Source of the DNA: Streptococcus suis
GTDB lineage: Bacteria; Bacillota; Bacilli; Lactobacillales; Streptococcaceae
NCBI RefSeq assembly: GCF_016775005.1
Contig: NZ_JAEUXI010000002.1
Span: 62,001 to 126,000, forward strand
Direction: 5' to 3'
Length of the DNA stretch: 64,000 nucleotides
Shown here: in pieces, positions 1-7,694 of the stretch
Numbering within the stretch: position 1 is the stretch's first letter
How the letters are laid out: the number at the start of each line of letters is the position of its first letter
The notes under the pieces: model-generated
Told to the model about the DNA's origin: nothing
Database searches by the model: none
Seen by the model: the letters and a program-made list of their open reading frames with translations, nothing else
Translations under genes and position numbers: made by a program

Positions 1-556
1 AAATCGACCGCCCTAGCGCCTTCTCTTTTTCCAACAAGCTGACCAAGTCCGAAATCGCCAACGGATCCAAACCTAAAAACGGCTCATCCACAATTAGGAG
101 AGAAGCTTCTAGCAAGAGCGCACAGATAATCATCACCTTCTGCATCATCCCTTTTGAAAAGGTAGATGGGAACCAGTCCAACTTATCCTGTAATCGAAAG
201 AGTTGCAACAAACCATCCGCTTTTTGCCACATAGCTTCTTTATCTAATTCGTAAGCCAAAGCCAGCAGTTCAATATGCTCCCGCAAGGTCAGTTCCTCAT
301 ACAAAATCGGACTCTCTGGTATATAGGCAATTTGCTTGCGATAGGCTTTTAAATCTGATGACAATTCCAAGTCATTGACCTTGATGGTGCCACCATAGGG
401 TTGCAAGAGGCCTATAATTTCCTTGATCGTCGTTGATTTCCCCGCACCATTTAAGCCAATCAAGCCAACCAATTCACCGTCGCCCACCTGAAAACTAACA
501 TCTTTTAAGACTGGAATATTGGCGTAACCGCCCGTGAGATTTTTAACTTCTAACAT
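1..556 (-). CDS. ecsA: EcsA/PptA-type ABC transporter ATP-binding protein (3' end cut by window)
   Basis: I translated the minus strand from the ATG at 556; the frame stays open to base 1, so about 185 residues of the N-terminal part are visible. The Walker A region reads GLNGAGKST, followed by a Q-loop (KQIAYIPESP), a signature-like STFSKGMMQK and Walker B LLIVDEPFLGLD. The order and the opening MLEVKNLTGGY fit the EcsA/PptA family. That family pairs with a membrane subunit (EcsB/PptB), expected further to the left, and in streptococci exports short peptide pheromones. A divergent HIT gene next to ecsA is typical of Firmicutes. The ribosome binding site is GGGAAG about 8 bases before the ATG. 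Which peptide it exports cannot be told from here. Confidence 0.85.
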   Translation of the reverse strand, partial: MLEVKNLTGGYANIPVLKDVSFQVGDGELVGLIGLNGAGKSTTIKEIIGLLQPYGGTIKVNDLELSSDLKAYRKQIAYIPESPILYEELTLREHIELLALAYELDKEAMWQKADGLLQLFRLQDKLDWFPSTFSKGMMQKVMIICALLLEASLLIVDEPFLGLDPLAISDLVSLLEKEKALGRSI

Positions 557-574
557 ACATTTCTTCCCGTAATT

Positions 575-593
575 TGATATAATTATTATACCA
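575..593. promoter_or_regulatory. Overlapping divergent extended -10 promoters
   Basis: On the plus strand TGATATAAT (575-583) and on the minus strand TGGTATAAT (593-585) are both perfect TGnTATAAT extended -10 boxes, lying side by side between the divergent ecsA and hit genes. No good -35 was seen for either. Their closeness means the two polymerases should compete. Confidence 0.5.
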
Positions 594-617
594 AAAATTC
601 CTGAAAGAGGTTTGTTT

Positions 618-1031
618 ATGTCAGATTGTATTTTTTGTAAGATTGTTGCTGGAGAGATTCCAGCTGCCAAAGTCTACGAAGACCAAGAGGTACTTGCTTT
701 CTTGGACATCACCCAAGTCACTCCTGGCCATACCCTGGTTATTCCTAAAAAACATTTCCGCAATCTCTTGGACCTGGATGGCCAAACCAGCACAGCCATT
801 TTCAGCAAAATACCTCTCATCGCCAATCAATTGAAGGACAAACTTGGCGCCAATGGCATCAACCTCCTCAATAATAGCGAAGAAGCTGCGGGACAAACCG
901 TCTTCCACACCCATTTCCATCTTCTGCCACGGTTTGATGACCAAGATGGCCTGGCAATCACATTTGCAACCAATCAACCTGATTTCTATGAACTAGGTCG
1001 CTTGTCCCAACTCTTACAGATTGGAGAGTAA
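618..1031 (+). CDS. hit: HIT family protein (histidine triad nucleotide-binding)
   Basis: A 137-residue protein starting MSDCIFCKIVAGEIP. The HIT family hydrolyses or binds purine nucleotides such as AMP-linked substrates. The CxxC near the N-terminus and the triad HTHFHLLPR near residue 100 are diagnostic. I chose the ATG at 618 over an upstream TTG at 612 because the GAAAGAGG ribosome binding site (602-610) lies 7 bases before it. It is divergent from ecsA and followed 1 base later by a small gene, so the two form an operon. The precise substrate is unknown. Confidence 0.93.
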   Translation: MSDCIFCKIVAGEIPAAKVYEDQEVLAFLDITQVTPGHTLVIPKKHFRNLLDLDGQTSTAIFSKIPLIANQLKDKLGANGINLLNNSEEAAGQTVFHTHFHLLPRFDDQDGLAITFATNQPDFYELGRLSQLLQIGE

Positions 1032-1032
1032 T

Positions 1033-1341
1033 ATGAAACTATCTCACCTTATCGCAGGAATCGGCGCTGCAAGCATCGCCTTCCAAGTTGTGTCCAACCG
1101 CAAAAAAATCCAGGCTGAAGCAAAAGAAACCTTGGATTTGGTTACCGAGTTGACACAAGAAAAAGAAGCCATCCAGCAGCACCTAAACACCATTTTATCC
1201 TACCGCCAACCCTTGCAAGACATGTCCCAGGACTTAACCTACAAGTTACGGACCTATCAGCAAAGCATTGCCGGAAACCTGGAAGAAATCAAAAAACATC
1301 TCCCCGCAACAAGCGAAAACCAAGAAAACCTTGTCCAATGA
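1033..1341 (+). CDS. Small hypothetical protein with N-terminal hydrophobic segment and coiled-coil tendency
   Basis: A 102-residue protein. The ATG at 1033 is preceded by TTGGAGAG, which overlaps the end of hit, so the two are co-translated. Residues 5-20 (LSHLIAGIGAASIAFQ) form a short hydrophobic or amphipathic segment. The rest is charged and rich in Glu, Lys and Gln (for example TLDLVTELTQEKEAIQQHL), suggesting a helical coiled coil like YtxH-type proteins. I do not recognise a named family. The hit-linked position is the only functional hint. Confidence 0.7.
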   Translation: MKLSHLIAGIGAASIAFQVVSNRKKIQAEAKETLDLVTELTQEKEAIQQHLNTILSYRQPLQDMSQDLTYKLRTYQQSIAGNLEEIKKHLPATSENQENLVQ

Positions 1342-1355
1342 CAAGGTTTTTCTTA
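1325..1355 (+). terminator. Intrinsic terminator of hit operon
   Basis: The perfect stem AAAACCTTGTC / GACAAGGTTTT (1325-1335 and 1340-1350) has a CAAT loop and a following TCTTATT. The 3' arm covers the stop codon of the upstream gene, and the T-tract reaches the convergent LCP gene, so it may work from both sides. Confidence 0.8.
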
Positions 1356-2513
1356 TTCTGAACTTGATTCTGTCGTCTCTTCGCTACTGCTGGTTTCTGT
1401 ACCACTTGTCGAGCTAGCTTCCGTCTCAGCAGGAAGTCCGTAGCCCTCCAAGACGATTTCATTGGTATAGGCATCCAGTACAGTTACTGGACTTGGCAAC
1501 CAATTCATCTCTTCATAGACCTGAATATTGGTCACAACTTCTGTCACCGTTGCAAGCCCCAATGATTTTTTCAGGATATTTTGCATTTCATAGACATGCT
1601 CACTGGTTGGAATTTGGTATGAAACACCATCGATCATCGCATCTTGCCCCGTCAACTGGTAGGACTCAATGGTTGTCAGCGAATCCCGATAGCCTAAGAG
1701 GCTTGGGATGGTCGCAGTGGAGATTTCAATATCCGTCCGCATGTTGTTGGAAATCGCATCCAAAATCTTCTTATACTGGGTAAAACCTTCCAGCTTAAGT
1801 AATTTTTTTACGATTGCCATGATAACTTCCCGCTGGCGTTTCTGCCGACCATAATCACCCTCTGGATCATCATAACGCATTCGAGCATAGACTAAGGCCT
1901 GGTCACCATTTACTAACTGAACACCAGGTGCAACTGTCGCAGTATAAGCAGGCTCATACTCATCAATTGAGATGGTAAAACCCAGGGTATTGTTAACTGT
2001 GATACCACCGACTGCATCGACTAACTCCACCAAGCCGTCCATATTGATTTCCACGTAGCGATTGATGTTGATGTCCATCATTTTTTCGATGGTCGCCACA
2101 GCCATCTCTGCCTGACCATAGCTATAGGAATGGTTGAGTTTTTCAATCGCTCCGCTTGATGTTCCATCACCATTTGCAATTTCAACCATGATATCGCGTG
2201 TCAAACTCATCATAGTCGTTGTTTTGGTCTGGGGATTAACTGTCAAGAGAATCATGGAATCACTACGCCCCTCTTCCCAGTTACCTCCTCGAGTGGCCTG
2301 ATCCATGTCAACCCCCATCAAGAGAATGGTCAATGGTTCAGTCGCTTCAATCACATCATACTCTTCATCTGAGTTATTGAGGGTTTTAAATGTTTTTGAA
2401 ATGGCATCCGTAGAATAATTTAACAAGGTGGTCCCATAAAGGGCACCTGCTCCAACTGTCAGGGCAATGATCAAGCCCAACATTCCAGCAATTTTGAATC
2501 CAATTTTCTTCAT
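1353..2513 (-). CDS. lytR: LytR-CpsA-Psr (LCP) family cell-wall glycopolymer ligase
   Basis: A 386-residue protein. LCP enzymes transfer undecaprenyl-linked glycopolymers (teichoic acid or capsule) to peptidoglycan on the outer face of the membrane. An N-terminal membrane helix (residues 5-30, GMLGLIIALTVGAGALYG) precedes the LCP domain, with LLMGVD, GRSDSMILLTVNP and SLTRDIMVEI, where the Arg and Asp residues bind the polyprenyl pyrophosphate and metal. The tail after residue 355 is an unusual low-complexity Ser/Thr/Glu stretch. It is the last gene of a tsaE-GNAT-LCP operon, an arrangement also known around brpA/lytR in other streptococci. Capsule versus teichoic acid preference cannot be decided from sequence. 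Confidence 0.93.
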   Translation of the reverse strand: MKKIGFKIAGMLGLIIALTVGAGALYGTTLLNYSTDAISKTFKTLNNSDEEYDVIEATEPLTILLMGVDMDQATRGGNWEEGRSDSMILLTVNPQTKTTTMMSLTRDIMVEIANGDGTSSGAIEKLNHSYSYGQAEMAVATIEKMMDININRYVEINMDGLVELVDAVGGITVNNTLGFTISIDEYEPAYTATVAPGVQLVNGDQALVYARMRYDDPEGDYGRQKRQREVIMAIVKKLLKLEGFTQYKKILDAISNNMRTDIEISTATIPSLLGYRDSLTTIESYQLTGQDAMIDGVSYQIPTSEHVYEMQNILKKSLGLATVTEVVTNIQVYEEMNWLPSPVTVLDAYTNEIVLEGYGLPAETEASSTSGTETSSSEETTESSSE

Positions 2514-2519
2514 AAAGAT

Positions 2520-3038
2520 TTATAGGAGCTTGCCCATGTAATAGAGGTCAAGCCATTCTCCTTCATCAGTTCTGGCACCCCGTTTTTGAGTGCCTTCAAT
2601 TTCAAAGCCAAATTTTTGATACAAATGGACAGCTGCCTGGTTTCTAACCTGAACGGTCAACTCCAACCGACTCAACAAGCCCACTTCTTTGGCCCATAGG
2701 TTAACTTCTTCTAGGAGTATGGAACCAATGCCATGACCCCAATACTCTTTTTTTATCGCAATAAAAATCGTCCCGATATGGCTGACCCGAAACTGACGAA
2801 AGGATTTGACAGAAATGGCCCCAATCACTTCTGAGCCAACCTTCGCCAAGAGACATAGCTCTCGAGGATTTTCAATCCCAGCCTCAAAAATAGTCTCCAT
2901 CTGCTCTTGACTAAATCTAAAGCCCGTCTCATCCATCACCAAGAAATCTGTTTCAAGAGCCACCTGATTCATAAAGTCAATAAAGGCTGCTGCATCTGCA
3001 GGTTCCGCCTCGCTAAAATAAATTTCTTTCTTAATCAT
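2520..3038 (-). CDS. GNAT family N-acetyltransferase
   Basis: A 172-residue acetyltransferase. The acetyl-CoA binding motif appears as KKEYWGHGIGSILLEEV (the Q/RxxGxG/A type, with G-H-G-I-G), followed by LELTVQVRNQAAVHLYQKFGFEIEG, a typical motif B and C-terminal strand. The substrate is unknown. It overlaps the end of tsaE by 8 bases and ends 6 bases before the LCP gene, so the three are one operon. It could be related to RimI-like enzymes, but the sequence does not prove it. Confidence 0.88.
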   Translation of the reverse strand: MIKKEIYFSEAEPADAAAFIDFMNQVALETDFLVMDETGFRFSQEQMETIFEAGIENPRELCLLAKVGSEVIGAISVKSFRQFRVSHIGTIFIAIKKEYWGHGIGSILLEEVNLWAKEVGLLSRLELTVQVRNQAAVHLYQKFGFEIEGTQKRGARTDEGEWLDLYYMGKLL

Positions 3039-3471
3039 ACTGAACCTCCTCTGCTAGACGCTCACTCTTTGGACCATGTGGTTGGAAGGTTAAACGACGA
3101 CCGTTCTCTTCTTTCTCGATTCGAATGAAGAGGTAGTCATCCAATAAGCTAGAATCAAGCAAATCCCCCCACTCAATGACCGTCACGCCATTTCCATAGA
3201 GAAAGTCATCCAAATCGATTGAATCAGGATCATCACCAATGCGGTAAACATCTAGGTGATAGAGAGGTAGGCGCCCCTCGTACTCCCTCACGATGGTATA
3301 GGTTGGACTTTTAATCATCTGTTTGATATCAAGCCCTAGGGCCAACCCCTTGGTAAAGGTTGTTTTTCCTGCCCCCAATTCACCAGATAAAACCAAAACC
3401 TGATTAGGCTGAAGGACTCTACCGAGCTTCTCTCCAATTGCCACTAATGTCGCTTCATTTTGACTATACAT
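3031..3471 (-). CDS. tsaE: tRNA threonylcarbamoyladenosine biosynthesis ATPase TsaE
   Basis: About 146 residues from MYSQNEATL. TsaE is the ATPase that works with TsaB and TsaD to make t6A37 in ANN-decoding tRNAs. The P-loop LSGELGAGKTTF, SPTYTIVREYEG and YHLDVYRIG are characteristic. The open frame extends upstream to 3549, but a strong promoter (-35 at 3507-3502, -10 at 3484-3479) lies inside that extension. The predicted transcription start falls at or next to the A of the ATG at 3471, so that ATG is preferred and the message may be leaderless. The ATG codons at 3480 and 3477 would be lost from such a transcript. It is the first gene of the tsaE-GNAT-lytR operon. Confidence 0.9.
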   Translation of the reverse strand: MYSQNEATLVAIGEKLGRVLQPNQVLVLSGELGAGKTTFTKGLALGLDIKQMIKSPTYTIVREYEGRLPLYHLDVYRIGDDPDSIDLDDFLYGNGVTVIEWGDLLDSSLLDDYLFIRIEKEENGRRLTFQPHGPKSERLAEEVQYD

Positions 3472-3478
3472 ACCCATC

Positions 3479-3507
3479 ATTATATCATAAGAGGACCTTT
3501 TTGTCAT
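3479..3507 (-). promoter_or_regulatory. tsaE operon promoter (extended -10, predicted leaderless start)
   Basis: On the minus strand ATGACA (3507-3502, one mismatch to TTGACA) is followed by a 17-base spacer and a perfect TATAAT (3484-3479) with TGA just before it. Transcription should begin around 3472-3471, exactly at the preferred tsaE ATG. Confidence 0.75.
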
Positions 3508-3517
3508 TTTCTTCCCA

Positions 3518-3546
3518 AAAGAAAAACTGGGACAAGCCCAGTTTGT
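3518..3546 (-). terminator. Terminator of purine permease gene
   Basis: Minus strand stem AAACTGGG / CCCAGTTT (3544-3524) with loop CTTGT and a TTTTTCTTTT tail. It ends just upstream of the -35 box of the tsaE promoter, separating the two transcription units. Confidence 0.8.
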
Positions 3547-3558
3547 CAAGAATATTGC

Positions 3559-5019
3559 TTACAAAATTGCAAGGATGATAAAGTTGAGGATAAAGAGACC
3601 AGTTGCTCCCCAAAGGATTGGGTGAATTTCTTTAGCCTTACCTGTTGATACTTTCACCAAGCAATAGAAGATAAAGGCAGCTGCAATACCGTATGAGATA
3701 GAGAAGCAAAGTGCCATGAAGAAGGCTGCGAAGAAGGCTGGAAGGGCATCTTCAAAGTGGCTCCAGTCAACATCCAAGAAGGATGAAACCATCATCACAC
3801 CAACGATAATCAAGGCAGGAGAGGTTGCCGCAGCTGGCACAATACCGATAAATGGCAAGATAAGGATAGAAAGTAAGAAGAGCACCGCTGTCGTAACAGC
3901 TGTCAAACCAGTACGACCTCCCGCAGAGATACCTGCAGCTGACTCCACATAGGTTGTTGTATTAGAAGTTCCAAAGAGTGCACCGATTGAGGTACCGATT
4001 GCATCTGCAAAGAGCGCCTTGTCCATTTTAGAGTTAAAGCCTGTACCATTTTCGAGGGCTTTCTCATCTTCTGCTGAGAAAATTCCAGTCTTACGACCTG
4101 TACCGATAAAGGTACCAAGCGTGTCAAAGGTATCTGACAAGCTGAAGGCAAAGATAGTCATCAAAACAAGTGGTAGACGGCTTGAGTCAGCAAAGAGCGA
4201 AGATAGACCACCAAAAGCTGCTAAGAAAGTCGTACCTAGCTCCGCAAAGGCTGTACCGATATTATTATTTGCAAAATCAATGGTAGAAAGGTCTACAACA
4301 CCCGCTGGAATACCAGCCAAAGTTGTTGCGACGATTCCAATCAAAATTGCACCACGTACATTCTTAATAACCAAAACAGCTGTCAAGAGGAGACCGAACA
4401 CTGTCAAGAGAACACTTGGATCTGTAAAGGTCGAAATCCCTGGTACAACACCACCGCCTGCAAATACTGAAAAGACCCCGTTTGAGAAGGTTTCAGCAGT
4501 TGCATCCGCAGGAGCAACTCCGTTAACTGTAATAATGTCAGAACCAGATGTCAAGAAGGTAATCAAGTTTGAATTTTTAAAACCAAGATAGGCAACAAAT
4601 ACCCCGATACCACCACCAATTGCATGTTGCAAACTAACTGGAATAGCCTTGATAATGCTCTTACGAACCTTTGTAACAGTAATAAAAACATTAAACAGAC
4701 CGCAAAGGAAAACCATTGCTAAAGCTTCTTGCCAAGTAAAATCAAGACCAATAACCACTGTATAGGTAAAGAAGGCATTTAGCCCCATCCCTGGTGCCAA
4801 TGCATAAGGAACATTAGCAAATAGCCCCATAACTAGTGTAGAAACTGCACTGGCAATAATTGTTGCCAAGAAAACAGCTTGAGATGGCATCCCTGCAACA
4901 CTTAAGATGCTTGGGTTGACAAACAAGATATATGACATAGCGAAAAAAGTCGTAAGACCGGCCATGATTTCAGTCGAAACGGTCGTACCGTGTTCTTTTA
5001 ACTTAAAAAATGAATCCAT
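3559..5019 (-). CDS. pbuG: NCS2/AzgA-type purine (hypoxanthine/guanine) permease
   Basis: A 486-residue polytopic membrane protein starting MDSFFKLKEHGTTVSTEIMA. The AzgA branch of NCS2 imports hypoxanthine, guanine or adenine with protons. Evidence: the N-terminal segment TEIMAGLTTFFAMSYILFVNP, the motif ALAPGMGLNAFF, SLSDTFDTLGTFIGTG, and about 12 hydrophobic segments. The ribosome binding site AAAGGAGA precedes the ATG. It is monocistronic, with a TTGAAA/TATAAT promoter and a PurR-box-like sequence upstream. The exact purine substrate is inferred from family only; pbuG versus pbuO cannot be distinguished. Confidence 0.88.
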   Translation of the reverse strand: MDSFFKLKEHGTTVSTEIMAGLTTFFAMSYILFVNPSILSVAGMPSQAVFLATIIASAVSTLVMGLFANVPYALAPGMGLNAFFTYTVVIGLDFTWQEALAMVFLCGLFNVFITVTKVRKSIIKAIPVSLQHAIGGGIGVFVAYLGFKNSNLITFLTSGSDIITVNGVAPADATAETFSNGVFSVFAGGGVVPGISTFTDPSVLLTVFGLLLTAVLVIKNVRGAILIGIVATTLAGIPAGVVDLSTIDFANNNIGTAFAELGTTFLAAFGGLSSLFADSSRLPLVLMTIFAFSLSDTFDTLGTFIGTGRKTGIFSAEDEKALENGTGFNSKMDKALFADAIGTSIGALFGTSNTTTYVESAAGISAGGRTGLTAVTTAVLFLLSILILPFIGIVPAAATSPALIIVGVMMVSSFLDVDWSHFEDALPAFFAAFFMALCFSISYGIAAAFIFYCLVKVSTGKAKEIHPILWGATGLFILNFIILAIL

Positions 5020-5057
5020 TTTTCAATTTTCTCCTTTAATTTACGAACGATACTTGT

Positions 5058-5086
5058 ATTATAAACAAAAAACGATAGCCTTTCAA
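5058..5086 (-). promoter_or_regulatory. pbuG promoter
   Basis: Minus strand TTGAAA (5086-5081), 17-base spacer, TATAAT (5063-5058). The short leader to the ATG carries AAAGGAGA. I saw no conserved purine riboswitch fold in the leader. Confidence 0.75.
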
Positions 5087-5130
5087 GTGGTTTGTTCATG
5101 AAAACGTTTGATTTTTATAAAAAATAAGAA

Positions 5131-5143
5131 AAAACCGAACGTT
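5131..5143 (+). promoter_or_regulatory. PurBox-like sequence (PurR site candidate)
   Basis: AAAACCGAACGTT matches the published PurBox form AWWWCCGAACWWT with one deviation. A second partial copy (TTTACGAACGAT, about 5039-5050) sits near the predicted pbuG start point. The site lies between pbuG and the divergent phosphatase gene. Family knowledge supports PurR activation of purine transport; binding here is inference. Confidence 0.4.
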
Positions 5144-5193
5144 ATTCAACGAAACTGAGATTGAACTGCCAACTTTTGCCCCTAATCTTAAAT

Positions 5194-5204
5194 TTTGATA
5201 TACT
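5194..5204 (+). promoter_or_regulatory. Promoter of Cof-type phosphatase gene
   Basis: Extended -10 TGATATACT (5196-5204) about 30 bases before the ATG at 5234. Only a weak -35 (TTTGCC at 5175-5180) was seen. Confidence 0.5.
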
Positions 5205-5233
5205 GTTAGGAATGATTTAGAAAGGCAAGCCAT

Positions 5234-6046
5234 ATGAAACAGAAACTAATTGCCCTCGATTTAGACGGTACCCTTCTTAACAAAGATAGCCAGTTATCCA
5301 ATTACACTATTTCTACTATTAAAAAGGTAAAAAAAGCAGGACATAAAGTCCTCATCGCCACAGGTCGTCCCTACCGCATGGCAGTTCACTACTACCAGCA
5401 ATTGGAATTGGACACCCCAATGATTAATTTCAATGGTTCCCTGATCCATCTTCCACAGCAAAAATGGCAGTGGGAAAAAAATATCCTCATCGACAAGTCC
5501 TACCTCTTAACCTTTCTGAAAGAAGAGGAACGGTTCCAGGCAGATTTCATCGCTGGTGAATACAAGAATAAATTTTTTATCACTCAAAGCCACTTGGACA
5601 AGATTGATCCAGGACTTCTGGGTGTGGACCAAATCACACCTGAGACCCTTATCAAACCTGAACTCGTCACAGAAGACCCTCATTCTATCCTGATGCAGAC
5701 CCATGCAGAGGATAAATTTGCCCTAGCTGAAGAGATGAAGGCCTTCTTCAACAACGAACTAGAAATCAATACCTGGGGCGGTCCGCTCAATATCCTTGAA
5801 ACCTGCGCCAAGGGTGTCAGTAAGGCAACTGCTTTGTCCTACCTGCTCGACCTCTATCAAATGGATCCCAAGGATCTAGTTGCATTCGGGGACGAACACA
5901 ATGATATTCAAATGCTCCAGCTAGCTGGTAGGGGCTATGCCATGAAAAATTGTAGTCAGACCTTACTTCCTCATGCAGATTATCAAACCAGCTTCACCAA
6001 CGACCAAGACGGTGTCGCAAGAGAATTGGAAGCTCTATTCCTATAA
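5234..6046 (+). CDS. Cof-type HAD family sugar-phosphate phosphatase
   Basis: A 270-residue protein of HAD subfamily IIB (Cof/YidA type), soluble phosphatases acting on sugar phosphates, FMN or related metabolites. Motif I is LIALDLDGTLLN (residues 5-16), motif II is the ATGRP loop, and the late motif reads LVAFGDEHNDIQML with the metal-binding Asp pair. The ribosome binding site GAAAGGCAAG precedes the ATG. It is a single-gene unit with a large terminator downstream. The substrate is unknown. Confidence 0.9.
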   Translation: MKQKLIALDLDGTLLNKDSQLSNYTISTIKKVKKAGHKVLIATGRPYRMAVHYYQQLELDTPMINFNGSLIHLPQQKWQWEKNILIDKSYLLTFLKEEERFQADFIAGEYKNKFFITQSHLDKIDPGLLGVDQITPETLIKPELVTEDPHSILMQTHAEDKFALAEEMKAFFNNELEINTWGGPLNILETCAKGVSKATALSYLLDLYQMDPKDLVAFGDEHNDIQMLQLAGRGYAMKNCSQTLLPHADYQTSFTNDQDGVARELEALFL

Positions 6047-6051
6047 TATAG

Positions 6052-6112
6052 AAAAAGCAGCTCAGTCACACTCTTGATTCTTTCAAGAATAGGCTGATAG
6101 CTGCTTTTTTAT
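6052..6112. terminator. Large bidirectional-type terminator
   Basis: AAAAAGCAGCT (6052-6062) pairs with AGCTGCTTTTT (6099-6109), enclosing an inner hairpin TCTTGA/TCAAGA. It lies between convergent genes, with a T-run for the plus strand and an A-run serving the minus strand. Confidence 0.8.
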
Positions 6113-7470
6113 TATTCCGTTGTCAAACCTGCAGTCGCTGTAAGGGATTGATCATCAACAAAAACGGTATAAGTTTGCCCCTCTTCCATATCTGCCAAGC
6201 TAACTAAAGGCTTGGCTGGCTGTATAAGCCGCCAACTGATTGCCTTCACTATCTAGAACACGAATGTTTGAACCAACAGTACCGTTCAGCTCTTTCACCA
6301 AAAGAGATGCCTGACTAGAATCACTGCCAAACCCTTGTGCCATACCGGACCAGCCGACGATGATCGCATCTCCTCCTGTAATAGCCGCATGGCCTTCATA
6401 GTCCAAGGCACCATTACCAGGATTCAGTGCTCCACTTACGAAAATCTGCCCGTCATTTATAAGAAGATTACCATTTGAATCTAATCCATCTCCTCCAGCT
6501 TGTACGGTCAACTCCCCTCCATCTATAGTCAAGGAAATTCCTGCATAAGCTGAGGCGTTGGCTGCGTTGATGGCATCATCACTGGCTACAAGATTCAAGC
6601 TGCCTCCCATGATGTGAATGGTTTTTTCCTTCCATGGCTTCGGTCGATTGGGTAATCGTAATTTCTCCGGTGTTCACAATCAGGGCATTGGAAGCATGAA
6701 TCCCATCATCTCCTACTTGTGCGGTCAACTGAGCCTGACCCACATAGAGATTACCCAAGTTAACATCCTCTGCATTATTCGAATGCAGACCATCATGGCC
6801 TGCTGCAATCGTTACGGTTGCATCTTTGATGTTTAGGGCATCATTTCATTGATTCCATCTCCAACCGCCTCTAACTCCAGATGACTTCCATAGATACAGA
6901 CATCATCATTGCCCTCGATAGCATTATAGTAACGACCATTGACAATCAAACTGCCGCTACCATTAATGGTCAAATCACTTTTAGAAAAAATAGCCGCATC
7001 CAATTTCGTATTGCTGTTTGTCGCAGCATCCGAAATTGTGTTGGTCGTTCCATCTGCTAATGTGAGAATCACCTTATCCGCTTCTTCAACATAGATCGGA
7101 GCCGTTTCAGCACTCATCTCGACACCATTTAAGACAAGCTGTACTTGGTCAGCATCTGCTGCCTTAACACTGATCCGGATCGTATCCGAGCTTCCTGAAA
7201 TAAAATGGGTATCTGCTACCGAAATGGTTAGTTCTTGTCCGTTCAAACTAGCCCCTGTCCCCGAAATCGTCACTGTTTCCCCTTCCAAGTCAATCTTAGT
7301 TGCCTGGTCGCTATCGTAACTGGCATCAAGATCCCTATCTGAAAAATACTGGCTAAGATTGGTCGTCGATGAAGCTGTTGAATCGCTTACGCTTGATGAC
7401 TCTTGACAGGCAGTCAGTAAAAAACCTGAAACTATCAAACTGATCAACCATGCATTTTTTTCATTTTCAT
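6112..7470 (-). pseudogene. Frameshifted lipoprotein with DUF4353-like carbohydrate-binding beta-helix repeats
   Basis: A single ancestral gene can be followed through several frames. An ATG at 7470 follows GAGGAAAGAG, but an A7 run (7455-7461) puts it out of frame with the lipobox segment SGFLLTACQ; one more A would restore it. That frame runs to about 6848, where GINE(MMP) stops and DALNIKDATVTIAAGHDG continues in another frame. An A6 run at 6622-6627 shifts into GGSLNLVASDDAIN. Near 6208-6222 a further shift is needed to reach KPLVSLADMEEGQTY and the TAA at 6112. The repeated DGxNxxxA/GxLxIxxG pattern fits secreted carbohydrate-binding (DUF4353) lipoproteins. The four shifts mean decay, or sequencing errors for the homopolymer cases. 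Confidence 0.8.
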
Positions 7471-7594
7471 TCTCTTTCCTCAACTTCCAAAAAAATTCCC
7501 TCAAATACTACTATTTTCAGCTTAAAACAAGCTAAAATTGCACATTTCTAGCGCAACATTTCAGAAAATTTTCCCTCGGATGTCACAAAATTGC

Positions 7595-7624
7595 TTGACA
7601 AATTCATTGAAAACGTTTTATAAT
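7595..7624 (+). promoter_or_regulatory. manLMN promoter with CcpA (cre)-like site
   Basis: TTGACA (7595-7600), 18-base spacer, TATAAT (7619-7624). A palindrome TGAAAACGTTTTAT (7608-7621) fills the end of the spacer and overlaps the -10 box, matching the cre form TGWNANCGNTNWCA except for the last two bases. Binding there would block initiation. Confidence 0.75.
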
Positions 7625-7641
7625 GTTACAGTTCGAACATG

Positions 7642-7662
7642 AAAACCCCTTCAAGGGTTTTT
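7642..7662 (+). terminator. Leader hairpin with T-tract before manL (attenuator-like)
   Basis: AAAACCC (7642-7648) pairs with GGGTTTT (7655-7661), loop CTTCAA, ending in TTTTT. It lies in the 5' leader between the manL promoter and the manL ribosome binding site, so it can only act as a partial terminator or leader structure. Confidence 0.45.
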
Positions 7663-7694
7663 ACATGAACAAGAAAAATTTAGGAGGAACAATA

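Noticed and set aside
5020-5100. Purine riboswitch before the purine permease
   Set aside because: The leader is only about 30 bases after the promoter and lacks the conserved three-way junction.
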